Source: Protaetiibacter larvae
Lineage (GTDB): Bacteria; Actinomycetota; Actinomycetes; Actinomycetales; Microbacteriaceae
Length of the DNA: 64,000 nucleotides
Assembly (NCBI RefSeq): GCF_008365275.1
Contig: NZ_CP043504.1
Span: 1,984,001-2,048,000, forward strand
Direction of reading: 5' to 3'
Below the pieces are notes generated by a model. It did no database searches. It was not told where the DNA came from and was given only the letters and a program-made list of their open reading frames with translations. Each line of letters opens with the position of its first letter. Within the stretch, counting starts at the first letter, position 1. A program made the translations under genes and the position numbers. Shown piece after piece: positions 40,631 to 48,191 of this stretch.

Positions 40631-41584
40631 TTACCTCAGGGTCGGCTGCTCACCCGTCTCTTCGCGATGGTGGGTCTGCGGGTGGTACTTCGCGAGCCGG
40701 AACACGCCGAAGATCGCCACGCCGCCGGCGACCGCCCACACCACGAGAGCCCACACCGGCGTGGCGGAGGCCTCGCCGAGCACGAAGATGCCGATCGCGA
40801 CCGCGACGAGCGGATCGACGACCGTGAGGCCGGCGATCACGAGGTCGGGTGCGCCCACCGAATAGGCGGTCTGCACGAAGTAGAAGCCGAGCGCCATCGC
40901 GAGCAGCAGGCAGATCGCCCCGACCACGGTCACCCAGTCGAGGTTGTTGTTGAGGATGCGGTTGATGACGACTTTCGCGATGCTCGCCACGAAACCGTAG
41001 AGCACCCCGCCCGCGACGATGTAGAACATCGCCCCGACGCGCTTGCGGAAGAAGACGAAGGCGGCGCCGAGCAGCAGGAGCACCCAGCCGAGGATCCCCA
41101 GGATGATGATGAGCTGCGTCTCGCGGATGATGTGCTCCTTCGCGAAGAAGGCAGCCACCGTGACGAACACGCCGATGCCGGCGACGCACATGACGATCGC
41201 GCCGATCGCGAACCGCGAGAGCTTCATCCGGGACACCCGCGCGTTGAGGATCGAGGTCAGCACGAGGGCGACGATGCCGATCGGCTGCACCACGATGAGC
41301 GGTGCGAAGCCGAGCGCCGTCAGCTGCAGAGCGATCGCGAGACCCAGCATGACCGTGCCGGTCACCCAGCTCGGGCGCGCGAGCAGTCGAACCAGCTGCC
41401 CGCCCGAGAGCCCCGACTTCTCCCCGGTGCCGTGCCGCTCCTCGACCGTGACCACGCCGCGATGCTGCAGCTGGGCGCCGAGGGACAGGAACACGGCGCC
41501 GACGACGGCGATGAGGATCCCGATCGGCGCCGAACCGGAGAACGCCTCCGCGATCCCGTCGGCGAAGGGGATGACGTCGGGCAC
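40631..41584 (-). CDS. DMT-superfamily transporter
   Basis: A 317-residue membrane protein with about nine or ten helices and the internal duplication typical of drug/metabolite transporters (EamA-like): first half ILIAVVGAVFLSLGAQLQ ... LIVVQPIGIVALVLTSILNA, second half VAGGVLYGFVASIAKVVINR ... AGLTVVDPLVAVAIGIFVLGE. The P-x-G-I-V and D-P-L-x-A turns are at equivalent places in the two halves. Substrate unknown. GTG 41584 follows TAGATT with six bases between, so the transcript is likely leaderless. It is divergent from def. Confidence 0.85.
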   Translation of the reverse strand: MPDVIPFADGIAEAFSGSAPIGILIAVVGAVFLSLGAQLQHRGVVTVEERHGTGEKSGLSGGQLVRLLARPSWVTGTVMLGLAIALQLTALGFAPLIVVQPIGIVALVLTSILNARVSRMKLSRFAIGAIVMCVAGIGVFVTVAAFFAKEHIIRETQLIIILGILGWVLLLLGAAFVFFRKRVGAMFYIVAGGVLYGFVASIAKVVINRILNNNLDWVTVVGAICLLLAMALGFYFVQTAYSVGAPDLVIAGLTVVDPLVAVAIGIFVLGEASATPVWALVVWAVAGGVAIFGVFRLAKYHPQTHHREETGEQPTLR

Positions 41585-41590
41585 CTGTCG

Positions 41591-41618
41591 AATCTACCTT
41601 CCCATCCCCCGATATCCT
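41591..41618. promoter_or_regulatory. Divergent leaderless promoters, DMT gene and def
   Basis: On the minus strand TAGATT (41596-41591) stands six bases before GTG 41584. On the plus strand TATCCT (41613-41618) stands six bases before ATG 41625. Both genes therefore start without a leader from a 40-base intergenic space. Confidence 0.5.
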
Positions 41619-41624
41619 GAGCGA

Positions 41625-42191
41625 ATGGCCGTACTCCCGATCCGGATCTCTGGCGACCCCGTGCTGCACAGCCGCGCGCAGGAGGTCGAGGAGATCGACG
41701 AGAGCCTCTCGACCCTCGTGCACGACATGGAGGACACCATGTCGGCGGCGCCCGGGGTGGGGCTCGCGGCCCCGCAGGTGGGTGTGTCGCTGCGGCTGTT
41801 CGTCTACAACTGGCGCGACGAGGAGGGGGTGCTGCATCGCGGCACCGCCATCAACCCTCAGTTGTTGATCTCGCCGCCGCCGATCGGGGTGGCGGATCCC
41901 GACGACGAGTCGGAGGGCTGCCTCTCGATCCCGGGCGAGCGCTTCCCGCTGCTGCGCTCCCGCACGGCGCTGCTGCGGGCCGTCGAGCTCGACGGGACGC
42001 CGTACGAGATCCTCGCGACCGGGTGGCTCGCCCGCATCTTCCAGCACGAGTTCGACCACCTGGACGGCATCCTCTACGCCGACCGGCTGGAGGCCGAGCA
42101 TCAGCGTGCGGCGCAACGCGCCATCCGGCGGCGCAAGTGGGGCGTGCCGGGCCAGTCGTGGCTGCCCGGCCGCGACCACCTCGAGGACTGA
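41625..42191 (+). CDS. def: Peptide deformylase
   Basis: A 188-residue iron/zinc hydrolase that removes the formyl group from nascent N-formylmethionine, working just before methionine aminopeptidase. All three motifs are intact: APGVGLAAPQVG (44-53 region), EGCLSIPG with metal ligand Cys99, and QHEFDHLDG with ligands His141 and His145 and catalytic Glu142. A basic tail (RRRKWGVPGQSW) follows. ATG 41625 appears leaderless. A copy of the interspersed palindrome begins 15 bases after the stop. Confidence 0.96.
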   Translation: MAVLPIRISGDPVLHSRAQEVEEIDESLSTLVHDMEDTMSAAPGVGLAAPQVGVSLRLFVYNWRDEEGVLHRGTAINPQLLISPPPIGVADPDDESEGCLSIPGERFPLLRSRTALLRAVELDGTPYEILATGWLARIFQHEFDHLDGILYADRLEAEHQRAAQRAIRRRKWGVPGQSWLPGRDHLED

Positions 42192-42206
42192 TCACGCCGG
42201 CTCCCC

Positions 42207-42245
42207 CGCTGATCGAGTAGCCGCGCAGCGGCGTATCGAGATCAC
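42207..42245. repeat. Interspersed palindrome, copy 1
   Basis: CGCTGATCGAGTAGCCGCGC and the following bases to 42245 form an imperfect palindrome with TCGATACGCCG-type arms. Related copies occur at 60392 and 61723. Its right end contributes the TGA stop of azlD on the minus strand. Confidence 0.8.
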
Positions 42246-42556
42246 CCCAGCCAGCCGAGCACCCGCACGAGCGCCGCGATCGCGGCCGCCGCGACCACGA
42301 CCACGATGAACGGCGCGCGCAGCGCGAACAGCACGGCAGCGACCAGCACGGCGGGCACGCGCGCATCCACGATGATCCCTCCCCCATGCTCGAGCGTCTG
42401 CGTCGCGGTGAGCGCCGCGAGGAGCGCGACCGTCAACAGCGTCGCGACGCGCGCCGGGGTCGGGCGCTCGAGCAGGCTCGCCGGCACGAGGTAGCCCGCG
42501 AGCTTGAGCGCGAACACCGCGATCGAGGCGAGGAGGATCACATGCCACACGGTCAT
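42242..42556 (-). CDS. azlD: AzlD-type branched-chain amino acid exporter subunit
   Basis: A 104-residue membrane protein with four short hydrophobic helices, starting MTVWHVILLASIAVFALKLA with the conserved PASLLERPTPARVATLLTVA segment (typical P-x-x-L of AzlD) and ending VRVLGWLG. With AzlC it forms an efflux system for branched-chain amino acids or related compounds. ATG 42556 overlaps the azlC stop (ATGA). The stop codon is supplied by the edge of an interspersed palindrome. Confidence 0.9.
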   Translation of the reverse strand: MTVWHVILLASIAVFALKLAGYLVPASLLERPTPARVATLLTVALLAALTATQTLEHGGGIIVDARVPAVLVAAVLFALRAPFIVVVVAAAAIAALVRVLGWLG

Positions 42557-43257
42557 GCGATCCGCCTCCCCCCGAGGTTCGCGACGCCCACGACGACCGC
42601 CACGAGGGCGGCCGCGAGCACGGGCACGCCAGCCGGGAGCCACGGCACCAGTACCGTCGCGACGACCCCCGCCGCGACGGCGACGACGATCGGCTGACGC
42701 GCCGTGAGCCGCGGCCACAGCAGTCCGAGGAATGCGGCGGCCGCGGCCGCGTCGAGTCCGTACATCCGCACGTCCCCCACGAGGTCGCCGAGCAGGGCGC
42801 CGATGAGGGTTGCGAGGTTCCACCCCAGGTAGATGATCGCGCCGGTCGCCCAGAAGCCGACGCGCTGACCGCGCAGGCTCGGCTGCGCGACGGCGACCGC
42901 GGTGGACTCGTCGATCGTCCAGTGCGCGGCGGCGAGCCGCTTCCACCAGGGGCCGCCGACGATGGGCGACAGCCGCATCGCGTAGAGCGCGTTGCGCGCC
43001 CCCAGCAGGGTGGCGCTCGTGATCGCCGCGGGCGCCGCCGCCACGCCCCCCGAGGCGAGCACGCCGATGAGGGCGAACTGCGACCCGCCCGAGAACATGA
43101 ACAGGCTCAGCACGCACGCCTGCCAGACATCCAGCCCGGAGGCGACGGCGAGCGCGCCGAACGAGACGCCGTAGGCCGAGACCGCAAGCCCCACCCCGAG
43201 CGCCGCACGGATCGCGGGACCGGCGGGATCCGACGGTGCGGCCTGGGTCTCAGTCAT
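42553..43257 (-). CDS. azlC: AzlC-type branched-chain amino acid exporter subunit
   Basis: A 234-residue membrane protein of the AzlC/LIV-E family. It has AIRAALGVGLAVSAYGVSFG, the conserved CVLSLFMFSGGSQFALIGVL and NALYAMRLSPIVGG (usually LR-LxHxL), HWTIDESTAVAV and a run of C-terminal helices. It is the large subunit partner of AzlD, which follows with an ATGA overlap. Its start ATG lies within the last codons of the receiver gene (eight-base overlap), so the exporter is translated in one chain with the two-component proteins. Confidence 0.9.
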   Translation of the reverse strand: MTETQAAPSDPAGPAIRAALGVGLAVSAYGVSFGALAVASGLDVWQACVLSLFMFSGGSQFALIGVLASGGVAAAPAAITSATLLGARNALYAMRLSPIVGGPWWKRLAAAHWTIDESTAVAVAQPSLRGQRVGFWATGAIIYLGWNLATLIGALLGDLVGDVRMYGLDAAAAAAFLGLLWPRLTARQPIVVAVAAGVVATVLVPWLPAGVPVLAAALVAVVVGVANLGGRRIA

Positions 43258-43660
43258 CGCCTCGGAAGGCGGCGGCCTCGCGGATCACCGTGAACAGCGA
43301 TTCGGGATCGACGTCCTTGTAGAGGATCGCGTACGCACCCGAGACGGCGGCGGCCGGAACGTGATCGTCGACGTCGACGGTCGCCAGCAGCACGATGCGC
43401 GGCGCCCGTCCGAGGCCGCGCACCTGGGGGTCGGCGAGGATGCGTCCGGCCGCGACGAGGCCGTTGACGCGCGGCATCTGCACATCCATGAGCACGACGT
43501 CGACGTGCTCGCGGCGCAGGATGCCGAGCGCCTGCGCCCCGTCGCCCGCCTGCGCCACGACCTCGAGGTCGGGCTGCGAGCCCAGCAGCATCCGGAACCC
43601 CTCGCGCTGATCCGCGGAGTCGTCGACGAGCAGCACCCGGATCGGCCTCCGGGGGGTCAC
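43250..43660 (-). CDS. Stand-alone receiver-domain response regulator
   Basis: A 136-residue protein consisting only of a CheY-like receiver: acidic pocket LLVDDSADQRE, phosphoacceptor Asp59 in VVLMDVQMPRVNG, Thr94, and Lys115 in AILYKDVDP. After the last helix (SLFTVIREAAAF) it stops, so there is no DNA-binding output domain. The GTG start overlaps the kinase stop (GTGA) and the 3' end overlaps azlC. It may act by protein-protein contact, possibly on the exporter or on another regulator; that is inference. Confidence 0.9.
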   Translation of the reverse strand: MTPRRPIRVLLVDDSADQREGFRMLLGSQPDLEVVAQAGDGAQALGILRREHVDVVLMDVQMPRVNGLVAAGRILADPQVRGLGRAPRIVLLATVDVDDHVPAAAVSGAYAILYKDVDPESLFTVIREAAAFRGDD

Positions 43661-44571
43661 CGCGCTTCCAGCCGCACGCCGTGCACCCCGTTGTGGTACT
43701 TGAGCGAGGGGAACACCGCCTGCACCGTGAAACCCACTCCCGGCACGGTGTGCGCCTCGAAGACACCCCCGAAGAGCTCGGTGCGTTCGCGCATCTCGGT
43801 GATGCCGCGGCCGCTCGGCGCCTGGGTGAGGGCGGCGAGGTCGTCGTCGATCGTGTAGTTGTGCTTCTGCGCCTCGATATAGGGGTCGAGGCCGCTGCGG
43901 ATGGCGGCGGCCCGGATGCCGTCGTCCTCCACGAGCACCTTGAGGCCGTCGTCCGTCCACCCGAAGGCCACCTTGGCGCGCGTGCCCTCGCCGCCGTGGG
44001 TGAGCGCGTTGCTGAGCGCCTCCTGCAGGATGCGGAAGATCGCGAGCTCCGCGCCGGGACGCAGCTCGTGCCGCTCGCCCGACTCGGTGAACTCCACGTC
44101 GAGACCCGCGTCGCGCATCACCTTGAACAGTTCGCGCGCCGAGGAGAGCCCCGGTTGCGGCGCCGCCTCCGCCTCGCCGTCGCGGACGACCGTCATGACC
44201 CGGCGCAGGTCGGCGAGGGTCGCCCGTGCCGACTCGGCGATCACGGCCGCGCTGCGGCCGGCGGCGGCCGGATCCTGGGTGGCCGCGTAACGGGCGCCGT
44301 CAGCCTGGCTGATGATGACCGTCACCGAGTGCACGGCGATCTCGTGCAGTTCGCGGATCATCCGCAGCCTGCTGCCCTGCTCCGCGAGGGCCAGCTCGAG
44401 GTCGATCCGCTCGCGCTCGGCGGTCGAGCGGTCGAGCCGCGCGAGCCGGGCCGCGCGGCGGGCGCGCCGCCACAGCACGAACACGAGCACCAGGAGCAGC
44501 ACGAGGACCGCGGCGACCGCGGCGAGCACCACGACGAGGCTCGTCGCGTTGTCGTTCAGCCAGTCGTCCAC
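43657..44571 (-). CDS. Sensor histidine kinase (HisKA_3 type)
   Basis: A 304-residue membrane kinase with one N-terminal hydrophobic helix (about 10-34) and almost no extracellular part, so the signal is probably membrane or cytoplasmic. The dimerisation helix has RELHEIAVHSV with His76 as phosphorylation site; most relatives have Asp where Glu77 stands. The ATPase domain has the N-box EALSNALTHGGEG and the G-box region GRGITEMRERTELFGG, separated by about 35 extra residues (IRAAAIRSGLDPYIEAQKHN onward) not usual in the family. First gene of the kinase-receiver-azlC-azlD chain. Confidence 0.88.
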   Translation of the reverse strand: MDDWLNDNATSLVVVLAAVAAVLVLLLVLVFVLWRRARRAARLARLDRSTAERERIDLELALAEQGSRLRMIRELHEIAVHSVTVIISQADGARYAATQDPAAAGRSAAVIAESARATLADLRRVMTVVRDGEAEAAPQPGLSSARELFKVMRDAGLDVEFTESGERHELRPGAELAIFRILQEALSNALTHGGEGTRAKVAFGWTDDGLKVLVEDDGIRAAAIRSGLDPYIEAQKHNYTIDDDLAALTQAPSGRGITEMRERTELFGGVFEAHTVPGVGFTVQAVFPSLKYHNGVHGVRLEAR

Positions 44572-44639
44572 ACAGCTCCTCGTCGAGATCGATCGGGTGC
44601 CAGCGTAGCGCCGTGCGGTGCGCCCGCGCGCTCAGCGGC

Positions 44640-44963
44640 TCACTGCGGCGGCAGCGGGGATTGCGCGCGGAGCACCTCGAGTCGGGCGCGATACTCCACC
44701 TCGTCGATGTCGCCGCGCGCGTAGCGCTCGGCCAGCACCGTCTCGGCGCTGCGGGCCGCCTGGGCGGAAGCCCACGGACCCGCGGCCCCGGGGCCGGCAC
44801 CCCACGGACCCGGATGCCACCCGCGGCGGCGCCGGGTGACGGCGAGCGTGATGATGAGGCCGATGATGAGCAGCCAGAACACGATCGGGATGAACACGAA
44901 GCCCCAGCCTCCACCCCATCCGGGGTGGAACGTCGCGGCCGCGAGGGCGATGGTCGAGTGCAT
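44640..44963 (-). CDS. SHOCT-domain membrane protein
   Basis: A 107-residue protein: a short N-terminus, one transmembrane helix (FVFIPIVFWLLIIGLIITLA), a Gly/Trp/Pro-rich linker (HPGPWGAGPGAAGPW) and a C-terminal SHOCT motif, AERYARGDIDEVEYRARLEVLR. Such proteins are common near two-component genes; SHOCT is thought to mediate oligomerisation. It stands between two two-component systems on the same strand. Function not known. Confidence 0.85.
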   Translation of the reverse strand: MHSTIALAAATFHPGWGGGWGFVFIPIVFWLLIIGLIITLAVTRRRRGWHPGPWGAGPGAAGPWASAQAARSAETVLAERYARGDIDEVEYRARLEVLRAQSPLPPQ

Positions 44964-45020
44964 GTCGGAATCTCCTTCCGTCGACCCCCTCGTGGAGCCG
45001 ACGCCTCCACGCTCCTCGTC

Positions 45021-45043
45021 GGGCGGCGGATGCGCGTCCGCCC
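45021..45043 (-). terminator. Possible hairpin after LuxR-type regulator gene
   Basis: GGGCGG/CCGCCC arms with extra internal pairing lie 16 bases past the stop of the response regulator on the minus strand. Confidence 0.35.
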
Positions 45044-45058
45044 GCCGGTGTCTTCCGC

Positions 45059-45730
45059 CTACTCCCCCGGGAGCACGCCGGGTGCGACGAGCCCGGTCTC
45101 GTAGCCCACGATCACGAGCTGCACGCGGTCGCGGGCGCCGAGTTTGGTCATGATCCGCGACACGTGCGTCTTCGCGGTGAGCGGGCTGAGGTACAGCCGT
45201 GCACCGATCTCGTCGTTGGTGAGGCCCTGCGCCACGAGCGCGAGCACCTCGCGCTCGCGCTCGGTGAGCGCGGCGAGGCGAGTGGTGTCCGGCGCGGGGG
45301 CGAGCGTGCCCGCGACCCGGCCGAGCAGGCGCCGGGTGACGCTGGGGCTCAGCAGCGCCTCGCCCGCCGCGACGACGCGCACCGCACGGATGAGCTCGAC
45401 GGGTTCGGTGTCCTTCACGAGGAAGCCGCTCGCGCCGGCGCGGATCGCGTGGGCGACGTAGTCGTCCAGCTCGAAGGTCGTCACGATCACGACGTGCACG
45501 CCCGCGAGCCGCGGCTCGGCCACGATGCGCTCGGTGGCCCACAGACCGTCGCCGTCCGGCATCCGGATGTCCATGAGCAGCACGTCGGGCCGCTCACTCG
45601 CCGCGAGCGCGACCGCCTCCCGACCCGTGCCCGCCTCCCCCACCACCGTGAGGTCGGGTTCCGATTCGAGCAGGCTGCGGAAGCCGGCCCGGATGAGCTG
45701 CTGATCGTCGGCGATCGCGACGCGGATCAT
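45059..45730 (-). CDS. NarL/LuxR-family response regulator
   Basis: A 223-residue DNA-binding regulator. The receiver has ADDQQLIRAGF and phosphoacceptor in DVLLMDIRMPDGDG, with FLVKDTEPVEL near its end. A linker leads to the LuxR-type helix-turn-helix LTEREREVLALVAQGLTNDE ... LSPLTAKTHVSRIMTKLGAR. Its ATG overlaps the stop of the kinase gene (ATGA), so the two are a cognate pair. Targets unknown; such pairs often control neighbouring ABC exporters or membrane-stress genes, none of which adjoin here. Confidence 0.94.
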   Translation of the reverse strand: MIRVAIADDQQLIRAGFRSLLESEPDLTVVGEAGTGREAVALAASERPDVLLMDIRMPDGDGLWATERIVAEPRLAGVHVVIVTTFELDDYVAHAIRAGASGFLVKDTEPVELIRAVRVVAAGEALLSPSVTRRLLGRVAGTLAPAPDTTRLAALTEREREVLALVAQGLTNDEIGARLYLSPLTAKTHVSRIMTKLGARDRVQLVIVGYETGLVAPGVLPGE

Positions 45731-46926
45731 CGCGCCTCCCGGGGAAGCTCGGCGCGCACGGTGAAACCGCCATCGGTGCCGAGCTCGAAACGCCCGCCGA
45801 GCAGTTCGGCGCGCTCCCGCATGCCGAGCAGCCCGCGTCCCGGCTCGACAGCGCCGACCCGGCCGTCGTCGCGCACCTCCACCATGAGGCGTCCCGCCTC
45901 ATCCGCGAGCCGGACGCGCACGCTGCTCACCCCCACCCCGTGCCGGGCCGCGTTGGTGAGCGCCTCCTGCACGATGCGGTAGGCGGCGGCGCCGGCCGCC
46001 GTGGAGACGGCGACCCCGCGCAGCTCGTCGACGAGCTCGACCCGCGCACCCGGGATCCCGGCCCCGGCGACGAGCGCGGGGATGTCGCCGATGCCCGGCT
46101 GCGGCGCGAGCGGGCTGCCCTCGCCGTCGGCACGCAGCACCCCGAGCACGGCGCGCACCTCGTCGAGCGCGGTCTTGCTGGTCTGCTTGATGGAGGCGAG
46201 CGCCTCCACCGCCTGCTCGGGCCGGGTGTCGGCCAGGTGGAGCCCCACCCCCGCCTGCACGTTGATCTGGCTGAGCGAGTGGGCGAGCACGTCGTGCAGC
46301 TCGCGGGCGATCCGCATCCGCTCCTCCTCCGCCGCGGTGAGCCGCTTGCGGACCGCCGCCGCGCGGTACTCGCGCACACGCTCGCGGCGTGAGCGGATGC
46401 CTTCCCCGATCCCCATCACGAGCAGCAGCACGAGGGTCGTGCCGACGACGCGCGGCGGGGTCCACGTCTCGCTCGTGACGAGGATGCCCGCCACGAGCGC
46501 CACCGACCACCCGGCGGCGAGCGAGATCCAGGCCCAGCCGCGGGCGCCGCGCACGATCGCCCCGACGAGCGCGAAGGCGAGGGCGATCGGGGGAGGTCCG
46601 CCGTTGACGCCGACGAGCAGTTCGCCCACCGCCGCCGCGGTCGCCACGGCGACGACCGGCCCCGGCAGGCGCCGCGCGGCGATGAGGGCGAGCGGCCCGA
46701 CCGCCGCAAGGGCGATGGTCAGCGCGCCGATCCACGGCTCGGGCTGCGCGATCCGCACGCCGATGGTCGCCGCCGGCAGCTGCACGAGTGCGCTCAGCAC
46801 GACCGGCACCCAGAGTCGCAGGCGACGGCTCGGCCCCCAGCTGCGCTCCGGATCGCCCCACGCCCACGGCCCGCCGCCCCACTCGGCGCCACCCTGCGCA
46901 CCAGGGTGCTCGGGTGGGCGCGGCAT
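45727..46926 (-). CDS. Sensor histidine kinase (HisKA_3/DesK type)
   Basis: A 399-residue kinase. After a Gly/Trp-rich cytoplasmic start, four to six hydrophobic helices fill residues 38-170. The dimerisation region has IARELHDVLAHSLSQINVQA with His211, followed by the ATPase domain with IVQEALTNAARHG, VEVRDDGRVG and GRGLLGMRERAELLGG. All motifs are intact. The pair with the downstream LuxR-type regulator is translationally coupled. ATG 46926 follows a leaderless -10 box. Confidence 0.94.
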   Translation of the reverse strand: MPRPPEHPGAQGGAEWGGGPWAWGDPERSWGPSRRLRLWVPVVLSALVQLPAATIGVRIAQPEPWIGALTIALAAVGPLALIAARRLPGPVVAVATAAAVGELLVGVNGGPPPIALAFALVGAIVRGARGWAWISLAAGWSVALVAGILVTSETWTPPRVVGTTLVLLLVMGIGEGIRSRRERVREYRAAAVRKRLTAAEEERMRIARELHDVLAHSLSQINVQAGVGLHLADTRPEQAVEALASIKQTSKTALDEVRAVLGVLRADGEGSPLAPQPGIGDIPALVAGAGIPGARVELVDELRGVAVSTAAGAAAYRIVQEALTNAARHGVGVSSVRVRLADEAGRLMVEVRDDGRVGAVEPGRGLLGMRERAELLGGRFELGTDGGFTVRAELPREAR

Positions 46927-46932
46927 GGCACG

Positions 46933-46938
46933 ATGCTA
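46933..46938 (-). promoter_or_regulatory. Leaderless -10 box for kinase gene
   Basis: On the minus strand TAGCAT is followed by six bases and ATG 46926. No ribosome-binding site is visible. Confidence 0.5.
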
Positions 46939-47019
46939 CGCGCGGACGCCCGCCGCGACGTCGGCCGAGCGGTGCGCGCGGGTACTCCCGTGGGAGTAAT
47001 CCCGGAGAATGAGGTGGAG

Positions 47020-47092
47020 CTCCCCGGCTTGGACTCGAACCAAGAACCTATCGGTTAACAGCCGATTGCTCTGCCAATTGAGCTACCGAGGA
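47020..47092 (-). tRNA. tRNA-Asn (anticodon GTT)
   Basis: A 73-base cloverleaf on the minus strand: acceptor TCCTCGG/CCGGGGA, D-arm GCTC/GAGC, anticodon stem ATCGG/CCGAT with loop CTGTTAA, T-arm CTTGG TTCGAGT CCAAG. Discriminator G73; CCA not encoded. Confidence 0.95.
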
Positions 47093-47213
47093 TCGCTGCG
47101 AACAGCCCGGCTAGCTTAGCAAAGGTTCGGGCGGCTCCCGTGCACGGGGCGGCGGTCTCGAGGTGGTCGAGGAGCGCCCGCGCGGCGGACGCGTCGTGCG
47201 GCCACCGGCGCCG

Positions 47214-48191
47214 CTACAGGGCCAGAATGCGTGTCGGCGCCGGGGTCGTCACCGCGGCGATCGGCACGGGGATGCCGTCCGCCCCGATCCGGAAGGTGGC
47301 GATCGTGTCGGAGAGCTGGTTCGCCACATGCAGCAGCTCGCCGTCGACGAGCAGGTGCCGCGGCCAGTGCCCGCCCGACGGCACGGATGCGATGCCACGC
47401 GCCCCGTCGTCCTCGAGTGCGATCACCGAGACGAGGTCGGCGCCGCGCACGCCGGCGTAGAGGTGTCGTCCGTCCGCCGACAGGCTGAGAGCCGCCGCCT
47501 GATCGGCACCCGGGGTCGCGCCCGGGAGGGCGAGGATCTGCACGATCTCGAAGTCGATGCCCGCCGGGTCGAGGATGAGCAGCTCGCAGCTCCACTCCCC
47601 CAGCAGCGCGAGCTCGCCCGACGGCAGCGCGATGAGGTCCCGCGGGCCGGTGCCCTCGGGCAGGGCGAGCGAGTCGATGCGCTCGAGACGCCCATCGGCG
47701 CCGCGCGCGTGCACATGCAGGCGGTCGGCGCCGAGGTCGAGGGTGAGCACCCGGCCGTCGGGCAGCACGTGCACGTGGTGGGCGTGCGGCCCGTCCTGCG
47801 CGGGCAGCGGACCGGAACCGGACCCCTCGAGCCGCTGCGCAGGCGCGGTTCCGCCGTGCCGCAGCACCGTGATCGCGCCGTCCCCGTAGCTCGCCACCGC
47901 GACCGTGTCGTCATCGAGGAACGCCGCGTGACAGGGCCAGCGTCCGCCCGTGGCGACCACGCCGTCCGCTGCCCAGCCGTCCCCGTCGCGCCGGAACCAG
48001 GCGAGCCCGCCCGTACCCTCGAGCGTCGCGACCAGCCGATCCCCGCGCACGGCCAGCCACGACGGTGACGGGCACGCCAGCACAGGGCCGGCGACGACGA
48101 CGGTGCCGTCGGGGGCGGAGCGGGCCGTCGCGATGCCCGCGGCGCCGCCGCCCATGTCGGCACCGTAGGCGCCGATCAGCAGAGAGCTCAT
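47214..48191 (-). CDS. Lactonase-fold (YbhE/Pgl-type) beta-propeller protein
   Basis: A 325-residue cytoplasmic protein with repeated blade motifs (LAVRGDRLVATLEG, FLDDDTVAVASYGDGAITVL, DGPHAHHVHVLPDGRVLTLD, LSLSADGRHLYAGVRGADLV, GGHWPRHLLVDGELLHVANQ). The order and the H-A-H-x-V and GxxPRH-type turns match the seven-bladed 6-phosphogluconolactonase (PF10282) family. The substrate may be a sugar lactone, but many members are uncharacterised. Its ATG overlaps the stop of the last ABC ATPase gene (ATGA), so it is the terminal gene of the peptide-transport operon. Confidence 0.85.
   Translation of the reverse strand: MSSLLIGAYGADMGGGAAGIATARSAPDGTVVVAGPVLACPSPSWLAVRGDRLVATLEGTGGLAWFRRDGDGWAADGVVATGGRWPCHAAFLDDDTVAVASYGDGAITVLRHGGTAPAQRLEGSGSGPLPAQDGPHAHHVHVLPDGRVLTLDLGADRLHVHARGADGRLERIDSLALPEGTGPRDLIALPSGELALLGEWSCELLILDPAGIDFEIVQILALPGATPGADQAAALSLSADGRHLYAGVRGADLVSVIALEDDGARGIASVPSGGHWPRHLLVDGELLHVANQLSDTIATFRIGADGIPVPIAAVTTPAPTRILAL

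Noticed and set aside
47093-47213. Possible small gene between tRNA-Asn and the lactonase gene
   Set aside because: I see no frame with a start, ribosome-binding site or coding-like composition; it likely holds the tRNA promoter.
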